Shown here: positions 1 through 6,768 of the stretch, piece after piece
Layout of the letters: the number at the start of each line of letters is the position of its first letter
Numbering within the stretch: the first letter of the stretch is position 1
From: a bacterium
Lineage (GTDB): Bacteria > Patescibacteriota > Minisyncoccia > Ryanbacterales > 2-02-FULL-48-12
Length of the DNA stretch: 12,223 nucleotides
NCBI GenBank assembly: GCA_005239605.1
Contig: SBBS01000045.1
Coordinates: 1-12,223 of the forward strand
Direction of reading: 5' to 3'
Made by a program: the position numbers and the translations under genes
Notes under the pieces: generated by a model
The model's database searches: none
The model's input: the letters and a program-made list of their open reading frames with translations, nothing else
Told to the model about the DNA's origin: nothing

Positions 1-99
1 CCGTTTTGGCGCGTGATGGGGCCGCTTGCATTTGGAAGTATTATTTTTAATATGATACTGGCGTATATCGGAAAATATGGTGTTGGGTATTTTTTTTGA
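1..99 (+). CDS. C-terminal end of a hydrophobic (membrane) protein, partial
   Basis: Frame 1 is open from the window edge to a TGA at 97-99 and gives 32 residues. The stretch is strongly hydrophobic, with Phe, Ile, Leu and Gly and an aromatic C-terminus (GKYGVGYFF), as expected for the last membrane-spanning helix of an integral membrane protein. The gene starts outside the window, so its family cannot be named. It converges on the thyX-like gene, whose stop lies 47 bases downstream on the other strand. I see no convincing terminator hairpin between the two. The call rests on the open frame and composition only. Confidence 0.5.
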   Translation, partial: PFWRVMGPLAFGSIIFNMILAYIGKYGVGYFF

Positions 100-145
100 C
101 AGGCGATATATTCTTGATATCAAACACAAGGAGATCCGGTTAAAA

Positions 146-1831
146 TTATCTTTTTTTAAGTTTTTTCTGAATATCACGTTCCTTTGCCGCTATTTTTTCT
201 GCCTCGCCCCGGCGGGCAAAAGGGTACTGGTTCATGTCTATGTGTATGTATTGTGCGATGTGTGGAAATTTTTTTGCAAAAAGCCGGTATTTTTCCTGCT
301 CAATATGGCGGTAGTCCGGATGCCCTTGGGGACCGGCGCGAAGTTCTGTCTCCCAAAAGAAAGATGACACATTTTGCCATTGATAGAATTGCACGCGGTA
401 GGCAAGTGGAACTGCGTATTGCGCAAGCAAAGGGTTTTTGTTCTCCAATTTCTTATAGAAAGGAATTACAGAATCCAATGCTTTCGCGTACGCGGCTGAC
501 ATATCCGCTTCTTTGATTTCAGAAGGAATGCCATAGCCATGATAGATGGAGAAAGTTTGTCTATCTTGGGTGAGCATACGGTGCCGATGAAGGTCGCGGT
601 AGGCGCCGATATCCATTACAATGTCAAAGCGCAGATAGGCGTTTTCAAATGCGCGGCCGAGTTTGTACCAGCGTTCAGTCCGATTGTTAAAAAATCCATC
701 CAAAACACGTTTTCGTTCTGCCCGAGACATGCGGTGCGCGACCGAGAGTGTTTTTTGCCACGACGATCGTGTTTGCGGAAACGAGTATAAAATTCCCGCA
801 ACGCACTTTTCTTCAAGGTTATGATCATATTCAGCAAGTTCAACTCTTGGTTTTGAAACGAATATTGGTTGACTAAGCGCGCTTAAGACTTTTTTCGAAA
901 CGGCATGTTCCGTGCTCTGCGGGCACCGGGCAAGGTATGTTTGATATGCGGCTGATTTTTCTTCCACAGCGCGAAGAAGCAATGAGGGTATTTCCGTATC
1001 AAGTTCTTCTTTTAAGGCATGTGCAACCCAGCGAAGTTCTCCCAGTTCATGAGCGCGCGTTCGATTGATGAGATACTCAAACGCCTGGGCATTTCCGCGT
1101 AATGCCACTTGACCCAGAGTTGCCATGGGAAGCAAGCCGCGGAGCGTATCAAATGCTTTTTTCTCAAGCACACTATCTTTTTCATCGTAATGTTCTTTCA
1201 GCCAATTGGTAAGCTGGGGCACAAGAGTGTTGTAGGTTTCAAAAAGACCGTCAAGAATCTTTTTATATTCAGCCAGGAGGCCAAGTTGCCGTAGGTCAGG
1301 AGTAGGCGTGTAATAAAGATACCGGCCGCTTATTTTTTCACCGAAATTCACATACCGGGTTGATTTTTCTATGGGCTCAAGGCCGATACGTTGATCTTCC
1401 AAAAATTTCATGGCAACTTGCGAGATGCCCCAAAATACCGTATGGGCGCCTGTCATTTGCGCGATAGAGTCGTCGCCGTATTGCGAGAGCCATTTTGCGT
1501 AGAACCCTTGGGCGCGCTGGTTGTTGAGAATGTTTTTGAAACCGTGTTTTGTAAGAAAGTCAACAAGATAATCAAGTTCTTTGGCAAGCTGTTTGTCCTT
1601 GCCGTCTAAAATAGGATAAATATATTCATTGAGTAAAATACGAAGCAATGAACCTTTTGCGCGGCTTGCGCGTGAACATAAAGCCCCCACAATTTCAGGC
1701 GGCAGGTTATGGAGCACGTGTACCAGCCCGTCAATGTTTGTGGCAAACGGCGTCAAATAGCGTCGGTCGCGTTCGGACCATTGCTCGGGTTTAAACGAGG
1801 GCGCAAATTGTTTTATGGACAAGCGCGTCAT
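146..1831 (-). CDS. double-length ThyX-like FAD-dependent thymidylate synthase family protein
   Basis: The 561-aa protein appears to be two tandem ThyX (Thy1) domains; ordinary ThyX is about 220-250 aa and works as a homotetramer that methylates dUMP to dTMP using FAD, NADPH and methylene-tetrahydrofolate. The N-terminal half (about 110-290) keeps the EKSTRYV end of the ThyX motif (155-161) and a region resembling the dUMP-binding segment (NAQAFEYLINRTRAHELGELR-like, about 247-267), but the RHR triplet is replaced by QRI (147-149). The C-terminal half (about 340-545) keeps RHR at 416-418 (RDLHRHRML) but lacks the Ser...RY end. Its ATG overlaps the stop of thymidylate kinase by 4 bases (ATGA), showing translational coupling, and it is the last gene of the dCMP deaminase-tmk-thyX operon. 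The context strongly supports a dTMP-making role; that this divergent form is catalytically active is inference. Confidence 0.85.
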   Translation of the reverse strand: MTRLSIKQFAPSFKPEQWSERDRRYLTPFATNIDGLVHVLHNLPPEIVGALCSRASRAKGSLLRILLNEYIYPILDGKDKQLAKELDYLVDFLTKHGFKNILNNQRAQGFYAKWLSQYGDDSIAQMTGAHTVFWGISQVAMKFLEDQRIGLEPIEKSTRYVNFGEKISGRYLYYTPTPDLRQLGLLAEYKKILDGLFETYNTLVPQLTNWLKEHYDEKDSVLEKKAFDTLRGLLPMATLGQVALRGNAQAFEYLINRTRAHELGELRWVAHALKEELDTEIPSLLLRAVEEKSAAYQTYLARCPQSTEHAVSKKVLSALSQPIFVSKPRVELAEYDHNLEEKCVAGILYSFPQTRSSWQKTLSVAHRMSRAERKRVLDGFFNNRTERWYKLGRAFENAYLRFDIVMDIGAYRDLHRHRMLTQDRQTFSIYHGYGIPSEIKEADMSAAYAKALDSVIPFYKKLENKNPLLAQYAVPLAYRVQFYQWQNVSSFFWETELRAGPQGHPDYRHIEQEKYRLFAKKFPHIAQYIHIDMNQYPFARRGEAEKIAAKERDIQKKLKKR

Positions 1832-2448
1832 TTGGCATCCTTTTTTATGTTGAGATAATTATCAAGATGCGCCTTGATTTCTTCCCATACCGTTTCTATT
1901 GAGCGCGCGGCGTTGAGTATGCGCCAATGGATGGGATCTTTTGCCGCCTGCGCGATGAATCCTTTCCGTACTCTTTTGTGAAAATCAAGTTTTTCCGCGT
2001 CAAACCGGCTTGTTGCTTCTTCACGAGTGAGCATGATACGTGGGTCCGCGTCCAAAAGCAGTATAAGATTTGGCCAGATGTTTTGCCGCGTTTTTTTGCT
2101 TTTTTTTTCGATGCGCGCGATGTCTATGCCCCTGCCGTATCCTTGGTAGGCGATGGTGGAGGGTTCAAATCGATCGCACAGCACTACCTTATTTCTTTCA
2201 AGCGCCGGTTTGACAACATTCTCCACATGAAGGGTGCGATCATGGCAGAATAGATCCAATTCTTCTTCGGGAGTAAGAACTTCTTTTTTATCCAGTAGTT
2301 TTTTCCGGATATCCGGATCACCCCCGCCGGGTTCGTGTGTAAGAACAACGGAAAATTTTAATTTTTCCAAATACTCTTTTGCGCGTTTGAGTTGGGTTGT
2401 TTTGCCAACTTTTTCGCCGCCTTCAAAAACAATAAACAATCCTTTCAT
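1828..2448 (-). CDS. tmk: thymidylate kinase (dTMP kinase)
   Basis: Phosphorylates dTMP to dTDP with ATP in the cytoplasm. The protein begins MKGLFIVFEGGEKVGKTTQ, with a P-loop (GGEKVGKTT) right at the N-terminus as in the family. A DRF signature follows (DRFEPSTIAYQGYGRG), then a LID-like basic segment (TREEATSRFDAEKLDFHKRV) before the C-terminal helices. At 206 aa it matches the usual 200-215. I chose the ATG at 2446-2448 because it has a GGAGGT ribosome binding site just upstream and gives the family's N-terminus. An in-frame ATG at 2485-2487 would add 13 residues and overlap the dCMP deaminase stop (TAATG), so it remains a possible alternative. The stop overlaps the thyX-like start. It sits between the enzyme that makes dUMP and the likely dTMP synthase. 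Confidence 0.93.
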   Translation of the reverse strand: MKGLFIVFEGGEKVGKTTQLKRAKEYLEKLKFSVVLTHEPGGGDPDIRKKLLDKKEVLTPEEELDLFCHDRTLHVENVVKPALERNKVVLCDRFEPSTIAYQGYGRGIDIARIEKKSKKTRQNIWPNLILLLDADPRIMLTREEATSRFDAEKLDFHKRVRKGFIAQAAKDPIHWRILNAARSIETVWEEIKAHLDNYLNIKKDAK

Positions 2449-2451
2449 AAT

Positions 2452-2457
2452 ACCTCC
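2452..2457 (-). promoter_or_regulatory. ribosome binding site of tmk
   Basis: Read on the minus strand the bases are GGAGGT, 3 bases before the ATG at 2446-2448. The spacing is short, but the match to the anti-Shine-Dalgarno sequence is good, and the site lies inside the longer alternative reading frame. It therefore argues for the inner start. Confidence 0.6.
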
Positions 2458-2486
2458 ATTGTAAAGCGTTTGCCGCCAGTTTACCA

Positions 2487-3077
2487 TTAACAGGATTTAT
2501 TTTCAGGGAGAGGTTCTTTTGTAACTTTGAGGCGGTATCCGGCATTTTTTAGCACGCCGCCTTTTTGAGTGAGAAGATTAAAAAGCTCTTGGAAAAAATC
2601 TGCCCAATCTACATTATGATTATGCAGCTCAATGCCTTTTTGTTTGGCAAGTTCCGCCAGATGCTGTTTGCCGAGTGAGTTTTCGTAGCTTCCCACATAA
2701 TCAATGCGCCGTATTCCTTCTTCCGCGAGATCTTTTGCGCAATCAAGGCAGGGCGTGGCGATAACAATTGCTTGCCCATCGCGAATGTCTTTGCGGTCGG
2801 TATTGCTAATGGCATTCACTTCGCCGTGTCGCGTACGGATGCAATGATTGTCAACAATCAAATGCCCTTTTTGGTCGCAGTGCGGAAGTCCGCTTACCGA
2901 GCCGTTATATCCGATACCGCGCAGGCGTTTGTTGTTGACAATTCCGCATGCGGTGCGAAGACGGTCGCAGGTGCCAAGGGCCGAGTGGAGGGCTACAGAT
3001 CCTAAAAATACCTTAAAACGCAGGTTGTCGCGGGATGCGGATAGGGTTTTTTTTGATTTTGATGCCGGTTTTTTCAT
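2487..3077 (-). CDS. deoxycytidylate (dCMP) deaminase
   Basis: Zinc-dependent deamination of dCMP to dUMP, the substrate for thymidylate synthase. The 196-aa protein has the cytidine/deoxycytidylate deaminase zinc site: His84 and Glu86 in TRHGEVNAI (Glu as the proton shuttle), then Cys110 and Cys113 in TPCLDC. Upstream of these is the GYNGS loop (57-60), typical of dCMP deaminases rather than of cytidine or tRNA adenosine deaminases. A Lys-rich N-terminal extension (about 1-18) and a C-terminal tail of about 30 residues lie outside the core. The ATG at 3075-3077 is the first in the frame near a plausible -10 box; the ribosome binding site is weak. It is the first gene of the operon with tmk and the thyX-like gene, so the three products form a dCMP to dUMP to dTMP to dTDP chain. 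Confidence 0.92.
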   Translation of the reverse strand: MKKPASKSKKTLSASRDNLRFKVFLGSVALHSALGTCDRLRTACGIVNNKRLRGIGYNGSVSGLPHCDQKGHLIVDNHCIRTRHGEVNAISNTDRKDIRDGQAIVIATPCLDCAKDLAEEGIRRIDYVGSYENSLGKQHLAELAKQKGIELHNHNVDWADFFQELFNLLTQKGGVLKNAGYRLKVTKEPLPENKSC

Positions 3078-3102
3078 ACAACCTTAATAGTACATCTATA
3101 AA
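3073..3102 (+). promoter_or_regulatory. possible + strand promoter upstream of the 94-nt hairpin
   Basis: TTCATA (3073-3078) and TATAAA (3097-3102) are separated by 18 bases and match the -35 and -10 consensus at 4/6 and 5/6. Transcription would begin near 3109 and run through the inverted repeat at 3124-3217 into the glucose operon. The -10 overlaps the one proposed for the opposite strand, so the two promoters would compete. Confidence 0.33.
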
Positions 3103-3123
3103 AACACATGGGCAATGTGGTAG
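3095..3123 (-). promoter_or_regulatory. possible promoter of the thymidylate operon
   Basis: On the minus strand TATAGA (3100-3095) resembles a -10 box, 17 bases ahead of the dCMP deaminase ATG. The -35 position 17 bases further up (CTACCA, 3123-3118) matches the consensus poorly. It would give a very short 5' leader. Weak evidence; placed because this is the divergent intergenic space. Confidence 0.3.
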
Positions 3124-3217
3124 TGTAGAACCAAGGAAACGCAAAAGGGAAAGTCTGGCCCCCGCTATGGCGTGGGAGATCCGAGGATTTTTTCTTTTGT
3201 ATTTCCTTGGTTCTACA
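3124..3217 (+). repeat. 94-nt inverted repeat / long RNA hairpin in the divergent intergenic region
   Basis: The outer arms 3124-3139 (TGTAGAACCAAGGAAA) and 3202-3217 are perfect reverse complements over 16 bp. After one mismatch (3140/3201), bases 3141-3156 pair with 3185-3200 if G.U pairs are allowed: 11 Watson-Crick pairs and 5 G.U pairs (3141, 3148, 3149, 3153, 3156). The tip folds further as 3160-3165 with 3170-3176 (one bulge) around a UAUG loop. All five inner imperfections are G.U in the + strand RNA and would be C/A mismatches in the minus strand RNA. No run of U follows directly, so it is not a standard terminator. It could be a structured 5' leader, a small RNA, or a MITE-like mobile remnant; no clear target duplication was found. 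Confidence 0.75.
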
Positions 3218-3235
3218 AAGTCTTTTATATATTTA
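3207..3235 (+). promoter_or_regulatory. possible promoter overlapping the right arm of the inverted repeat
   Basis: TTGGTT (3207-3212) lies inside the right hairpin arm, and TATTTA (3230-3235) follows after 17 bases within an AT-only stretch (TATATT at 3228 is another choice). Transcription would start almost at the ATG at 3239 and yield a leaderless message, in line with the missing ribosome binding site. AT-rich sequence makes chance matches likely. Confidence 0.27.
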
Positions 3236-3238
3236 TAT

Positions 3239-3511
3239 ATGGCAGTTTTAGGTAAAAAAGAAATAGAGAAGGCGATTCATCTGATACGGCTCTATCCAGG
3301 GGAACGCTGTTATCAGTTGGTATTTGAGCGGCTCGAAAGCGCGATAGATAAAGAAGAAGCAGGGAAGCATGGTATTGTTTCGGCAAAATACGCGGGGGCA
3401 ACAGCGAATAGTTCAGACGCGCGCAAAGACAGCGATGATGAAGTTGCTTTTTTGAAATCGGGAGATCTGGATGGATTAAAAGCGCGTTTTGGCATGGGGA
3501 AACAGATATGA
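3239..3511 (+). CDS. small protein of unknown function upstream of zwf (90 aa)
   Basis: I do not recognise the family. The ATG at 3239 gives a soluble, charged 90-aa protein starting MAVLGKKEIEKAIHLIRLYP. The first 40 residues look helical. A Ser/Asp/Ala-rich, likely disordered stretch (about 50-70, ending RKDSDDEVAFL) follows, and the C-terminus is Gly/Lys-rich. The stop overlaps the zwf start by 4 bases (ATGA), which makes it very likely a real, translationally coupled member of the glucose operon. There is no Shine-Dalgarno sequence; the bases before the ATG are almost pure A/T, so the transcript may be leaderless or the start may differ. The upstream open frame (from 3035) crosses the inverted repeat and the dCMP deaminase start, so I reject the longer version. 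Confidence 0.62.
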   Translation: MAVLGKKEIEKAIHLIRLYPGERCYQLVFERLESAIDKEEAGKHGIVSAKYAGATANSSDARKDSDDEVAFLKSGDLDGLKARFGMGKQI

Positions 3512-4902
3512 AAACAGAAACGCCAACCACATTTGTTATTTTTGGCGTCACCGGAGAATTGAGCAGGCGGCGGCTTATTCCCGCATTATTGGATCTCTTT
3601 GCAAAGGGTTTGCTTCAGCCGCAGTTTCGCGTGGTGGGCTTTTCGCGCGGCGCGTATTCTAGCGAGGAATTTCGGAAATTTGTGGGTGAAATTGCCGCGG
3701 CAGAAGGGAACAGATATTCCGCGGATCTGGTAGAAAAGTTTGTCGGGTGCACGCATTATTGCCAAGGTGCGTTTGAAGAAAAAGATGCGTATATGCGTCT
3801 TTCGGATACACTTAATTCACTGGACGAGACAGAAATAAAACAGTGTTCCAATAAATTGTTTTATCTTGCGGTGCCGCCTGCGTATTACATGAACATATTT
3901 GATAATCTGGCAAATTCCGGTCTTACGATACCCTGCGGCGGGCGAGAAGGGTGGACGCGCGTATTAGTGGAAAAGCCATTCGGAAAGGATCTGGAAACAG
4001 CGCAGGAGTTAGAAAAGCGATTGAGCAAATTATTTCAGGAAGAACAGATCTTCCGCATCGATCACTATTTGGCAAAAGAGACGGTGCAGAATATTCTTGC
4101 GTTTCGGTTTTCGAACATTTTGTTTGAGCCATTGTGGAGCAATATATTTATTGAACGCGTGGAAATTAACTTGTTTGAAAAATTTGGCGTTGAAGGCAGG
4201 GGCGCATTTTACGACGGCATAGGGGCGCTCCGTGATGTGGGGCAAAATCACGTGCTGCAGATGCTGGCGCTCGTGGCCATGGAAGATCCCAAAGAGCTTG
4301 ATGCTGTCTTGATTCGCCGCGAGCGCGCGAAAGCGCTTGCCGCGCTTAAGTTAAAAGAACCGGTATCCGCCGATTCATTGCGCCGCGGCCAGTATGCCGG
4401 ATACCGCAACGAAGAACATGTCGCGCCAAATTCCGAAACGGAAACGTATTTTCATATAGAGGCCGAAGTAGATAACGAACGCTGGCGTGGCGTGTCATGG
4501 GTACTTGAGGCAGGCAAACGCATGGCTGAATCCAAGGCGGAGATCCGCGTGTATTTCAAAAAAACGGAGACGTGTTTGTGTCCGCCCGGCGTCGAACATC
4601 ACCATCAAAATGTGCTTACATTCCGGGTGCAGCCTGATGAAGGAATTTCCGTAACATTTTGGGCAAAGAAGCCCGGGTTTACGACGGAACTTGAGCCGCA
4701 GGTGCTCTCGTTTAATTACAAAGATTCTCTTCTTGATCAGCGGATGCCGGATGCTTACGAGCGCGTGCTTTATGATTGTATACGCGGAGATCAAATCCTG
4801 TTTACCAGCACCAAAGAGGTGGAAGTAGCGTGGAAATTTATTATGACAGTAATGAAGAGGTGGAAAGATGCGCCATTAATGGAGTATGATGGAACTATAT
4901 GA
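3508..4902 (+). CDS. zwf: glucose-6-phosphate 1-dehydrogenase
   Basis: Oxidises glucose-6-phosphate to 6-phosphogluconolactone with reduction of NAD(P)+, the entry step of the oxidative pentose phosphate pathway. The N-terminal Rossmann motif is IFGVTGELSRRRLIPALL (11-28), with Glu where most members have Asp. EKPFGKDL (155-162) and the substrate-binding and catalytic motif RIDHYLAKE (183-191) follow, and RDVGQNHVLQ (242-251) belongs to the C-terminal domain. The C-terminus (VAWKFIMTVMKRW, then PLMEY) is also typical. At 464 aa it is slightly shorter than the usual 480-500. It overlaps the preceding small gene and the following gnd by 4 bases each (ATGA), so it is the core of a tightly coupled operon. 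The product would be hydrolysed by a lactonase (pgl/devB), for which I see no gene here. Confidence 0.96.
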   Translation: MKTETPTTFVIFGVTGELSRRRLIPALLDLFAKGLLQPQFRVVGFSRGAYSSEEFRKFVGEIAAAEGNRYSADLVEKFVGCTHYCQGAFEEKDAYMRLSDTLNSLDETEIKQCSNKLFYLAVPPAYYMNIFDNLANSGLTIPCGGREGWTRVLVEKPFGKDLETAQELEKRLSKLFQEEQIFRIDHYLAKETVQNILAFRFSNILFEPLWSNIFIERVEINLFEKFGVEGRGAFYDGIGALRDVGQNHVLQMLALVAMEDPKELDAVLIRRERAKALAALKLKEPVSADSLRRGQYAGYRNEEHVAPNSETETYFHIEAEVDNERWRGVSWVLEAGKRMAESKAEIRVYFKKTETCLCPPGVEHHHQNVLTFRVQPDEGISVTFWAKKPGFTTELEPQVLSFNYKDSLLDQRMPDAYERVLYDCIRGDQILFTSTKEVEVAWKFIMTVMKRWKDAPLMEYDGTI

Positions 4903-5819
4903 AGTTGGGATATATCGGATTAGGTAAAATGGGCGCGGGTATGGCGGAGCGTCTTTTGGAAAGGCGATACTCTCTGGTGGTGTTTGATTCGGATAAAAAA
5001 ATCGCGGAACGCGAAGTGTGGAAAGGAGCTGTTATTGCGCGGTCTCCATGGAATTTGGTAGAAGAGCTTCCGCGGCCGCGGCTTATTTGGCTTATGGTGC
5101 CGCATGCGGTGGTTGATGATGTATTGAAGGATATCATTCCGTTACTGCATGAGGGCGATACCGTTATTGACGGCGGGAATTCATTTTATAAAGACTCTCG
5201 GCGCCGGCATGAGGAGCTTGCCGCGCGCGACATTCATTTTTTGGATGCGGGGGTATCGGGCGGGCCGCGGGGCGCCCGGGAGGGCGCGTGCGTTATGGTA
5301 GGCGGCGATGAGGAACAGTATAAAAAGCATGAGCGACTGTTCCGTGATATCGCGGCTGATCGCGCATATTCATACATGGGACCTGCAGGCGCGGGGCATT
5401 TTGTAAAAATGGCGCATAATGGCATTGAATACGGTATGATGCAATCTCTTGCGGAAGGTTTTGAAATATTGAAGAACGCGCCGTATTCGCTGAATCTTTT
5501 GGAAATTGCGCGCCTTTACAATGAACGGAGCGTCATTGAATCGCGGCTGGTGGGATGGCTCAAGGAAGCATACGAAAAGCATGGGAAAGATTTGAGCGAT
5601 ATTTCAAGCTCGGTAAAACAAAGCGGCGAAGGTTTGTGGACGGTTGAAACCGCAAAGGAATTTGGTGTTGCCACACCCATTATTGAAGGCGCGGTTGAGT
5701 TTCGGAAACAATCCAAGGAGCATCCGAGTTATACGGGTAAAGTGCTTTCAGCTCTGCGAAACACGTTTGGAGGGCATGATGTAAAAGAAATTCAAAATGA
5801 GCATGAAAAAAGCAATTGA
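4899..5819 (+). CDS. gnd: 6-phosphogluconate dehydrogenase, decarboxylating, short form
   Basis: Converts 6-phosphogluconate to ribulose-5-phosphate and CO2 with reduction of NAD(P)+. It begins with the nucleotide-binding fold MKLGYIGLGKMG (GxGxMG at 7-12). DGGNSFYKDS (91-100) and the substrate loop VSGGPRGAREG (119-129) follow, then the catalytic segment GPAGAGHFVKMAHNGIEYG (161-179), with Lys170 and Glu177 as the expected acid-base pair. At 306 aa it is the short YqeC/GndA-like form, not the 470-aa form. The second beta strand ends in Asp30 (VVFDSD); in this family an acidic residue there usually goes with NAD+ preference, so NADH may be the product (inference). It overlaps zwf by 4 bases, and the next gene starts within its last codons. 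Confidence 0.95.
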   Translation: MKLGYIGLGKMGAGMAERLLERRYSLVVFDSDKKIAEREVWKGAVIARSPWNLVEELPRPRLIWLMVPHAVVDDVLKDIIPLLHEGDTVIDGGNSFYKDSRRRHEELAARDIHFLDAGVSGGPRGAREGACVMVGGDEEQYKKHERLFRDIAADRAYSYMGPAGAGHFVKMAHNGIEYGMMQSLAEGFEILKNAPYSLNLLEIARLYNERSVIESRLVGWLKEAYEKHGKDLSDISSSVKQSGEGLWTVETAKEFGVATPIIEGAVEFRKQSKEHPSYTGKVLSALRNTFGGHDVKEIQNEHEKSN

Positions 5820-6768
5820 AGATTTTCCGAAGCAATTTGAATTTAAGCCGGTTGTGGAGCGGGCTGAAGAACTCAAACAAATGCCCGCTGCTATAGTTTC
5901 GGGAATGGGAGGGTCGCATTTGTCGGCAGATCTTTTGAAAAGCGTCTCTACGGATATGCGTCTTATCACGCATTCCGATTACGGTCTTCCTTCCATGCGC
6001 GAGGACGATCTTCAAAAGTGTCTTTTTATAGCGAGTTCCTATTCAGGAAACACCGAAGAAGTTTTAGATGGATTTGCGGAAGCGCATAAAAGAGGTATAT
6101 CTCTGGCGGCCATTTCCATGGGCGGGCGGCTTGAAGAAATTGCCCGTGAATATGGGATGCCATTTATTAAACTTCCTGATATGGATATTCAGCCGCGTTG
6201 TGCGCTTGGTTTTAGTTTGCTGGCATTGATGAAGTTGGCAAATAAAGAAGAAGATTTGCAGGAAGCGCGGCGGCTTTCGGGCATTCTGCGCGCGGACAAA
6301 CTTGAGCCGGGGGGTAAAAAGTTGGCGGAAGAACTCCGTGGTTACATTCCGATTATTTACGCGTCAGAACGAAACAAAGCAGTTGCATACAACTGGAAAA
6401 TAAAATGCAACGAGACGGGAAAAATCCCCGCTTTTTATAATGTGTTTCCGGAATTGAATCACAATGAAATGACAGGGTTTGATGTGGTGGAAAAAACGCG
6501 CGGTTTGTCGCATCAATTTTATTTTTTGTTTTTACACGATGCCGAGGACGATCCGCGGATACAAAAACGCATGGAGATTTGCGCGGCTTTGTATAAACAA
6601 CGGGGGTTGCGCGTTACGGACGTTCCTTTGGAAGGGGCCGGGCGGTGGGAGCGAATTTTTAATTCTTTGCTGACAGCTGACTGGTTTTCATTTTATCTGG
6701 GCGCCTCATATGGTGTGGAGACGGAACAAGTGCCCATGGTGGAAGAGTTTAAAAGACTTGTAACTTGA
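5797..6768 (+). CDS. bifunctional phosphoglucose/phosphomannose isomerase (SIS domain)
   Basis: Interconverts glucose-6-phosphate and fructose-6-phosphate, and mannose-6-phosphate in the dual-specificity family first described in archaea. The 323-aa protein has two SIS-type halves. The first has SGMGGSHLSADL (35-46) and the phosphosugar-binding loop SSYSGNTEE (80-88), then AISMGG (105-110). The second has YASERNKAVAYNWKIKCNE and ELNHNEMTGF, which matches the family's catalytic Glu/His region. The length fits the short PGI/PMI family (about 300-330 aa) and not classical PGI (about 550). The start at 5797 overlaps gnd by 23 bases; an ATG two codons later (5803) is equally possible, and neither has a clear ribosome binding site. 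The last codons and stop (TGA, 6766-6768) lie in a heptamer repeat. It ties the glucose kinase and pentose phosphate steps to fructose-6-phosphate. Confidence 0.93.
   Translation: MSMKKAIEDFPKQFEFKPVVERAEELKQMPAAIVSGMGGSHLSADLLKSVSTDMRLITHSDYGLPSMREDDLQKCLFIASSYSGNTEEVLDGFAEAHKRGISLAAISMGGRLEEIAREYGMPFIKLPDMDIQPRCALGFSLLALMKLANKEEDLQEARRLSGILRADKLEPGGKKLAEELRGYIPIIYASERNKAVAYNWKIKCNETGKIPAFYNVFPELNHNEMTGFDVVEKTRGLSHQFYFLFLHDAEDDPRIQKRMEICAALYKQRGLRVTDVPLEGAGRWERIFNSLLTADWFSFYLGASYGVETEQVPMVEEFKRLVT

Noticed and set aside
238..843. Several 60-110 codon frames antisense to or out of frame with the ThyX-like gene
   Set aside because: They overlap conserved coding sequence, lack start signals and have biased, low-likelihood protein composition; shadows of the real gene.
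2449..2487. Longer N-terminus for thymidylate kinase starting at the ATG at 2485-2487
   Set aside because: It would put a GGAGGT ribosome binding site inside the gene and 13 atypical residues ahead of the P-loop; the inner ATG gives the family's N-terminus. Not fully excluded because of the TAATG overlap.
3124..3217. Rho-independent terminator, or a retron-type msr/msd RNA
   Set aside because: No U run directly follows the stem and both flanking genes point away from it, so termination makes little sense; no reverse transcriptase gene is in the window.
3035..3238. 68-residue N-terminal extension of the small protein ahead of zwf
   Set aside because: It would translate straight through the inverted repeat and overlap the start and promoter of the opposite-strand dCMP deaminase.
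4899..5819. 3-hydroxyisobutyrate dehydrogenase or another beta-hydroxyacid dehydrogenase instead of Gnd
   Set aside because: The KMAHNGIEYG segment and the position directly after zwf are specific to 6-phosphogluconate dehydrogenase.
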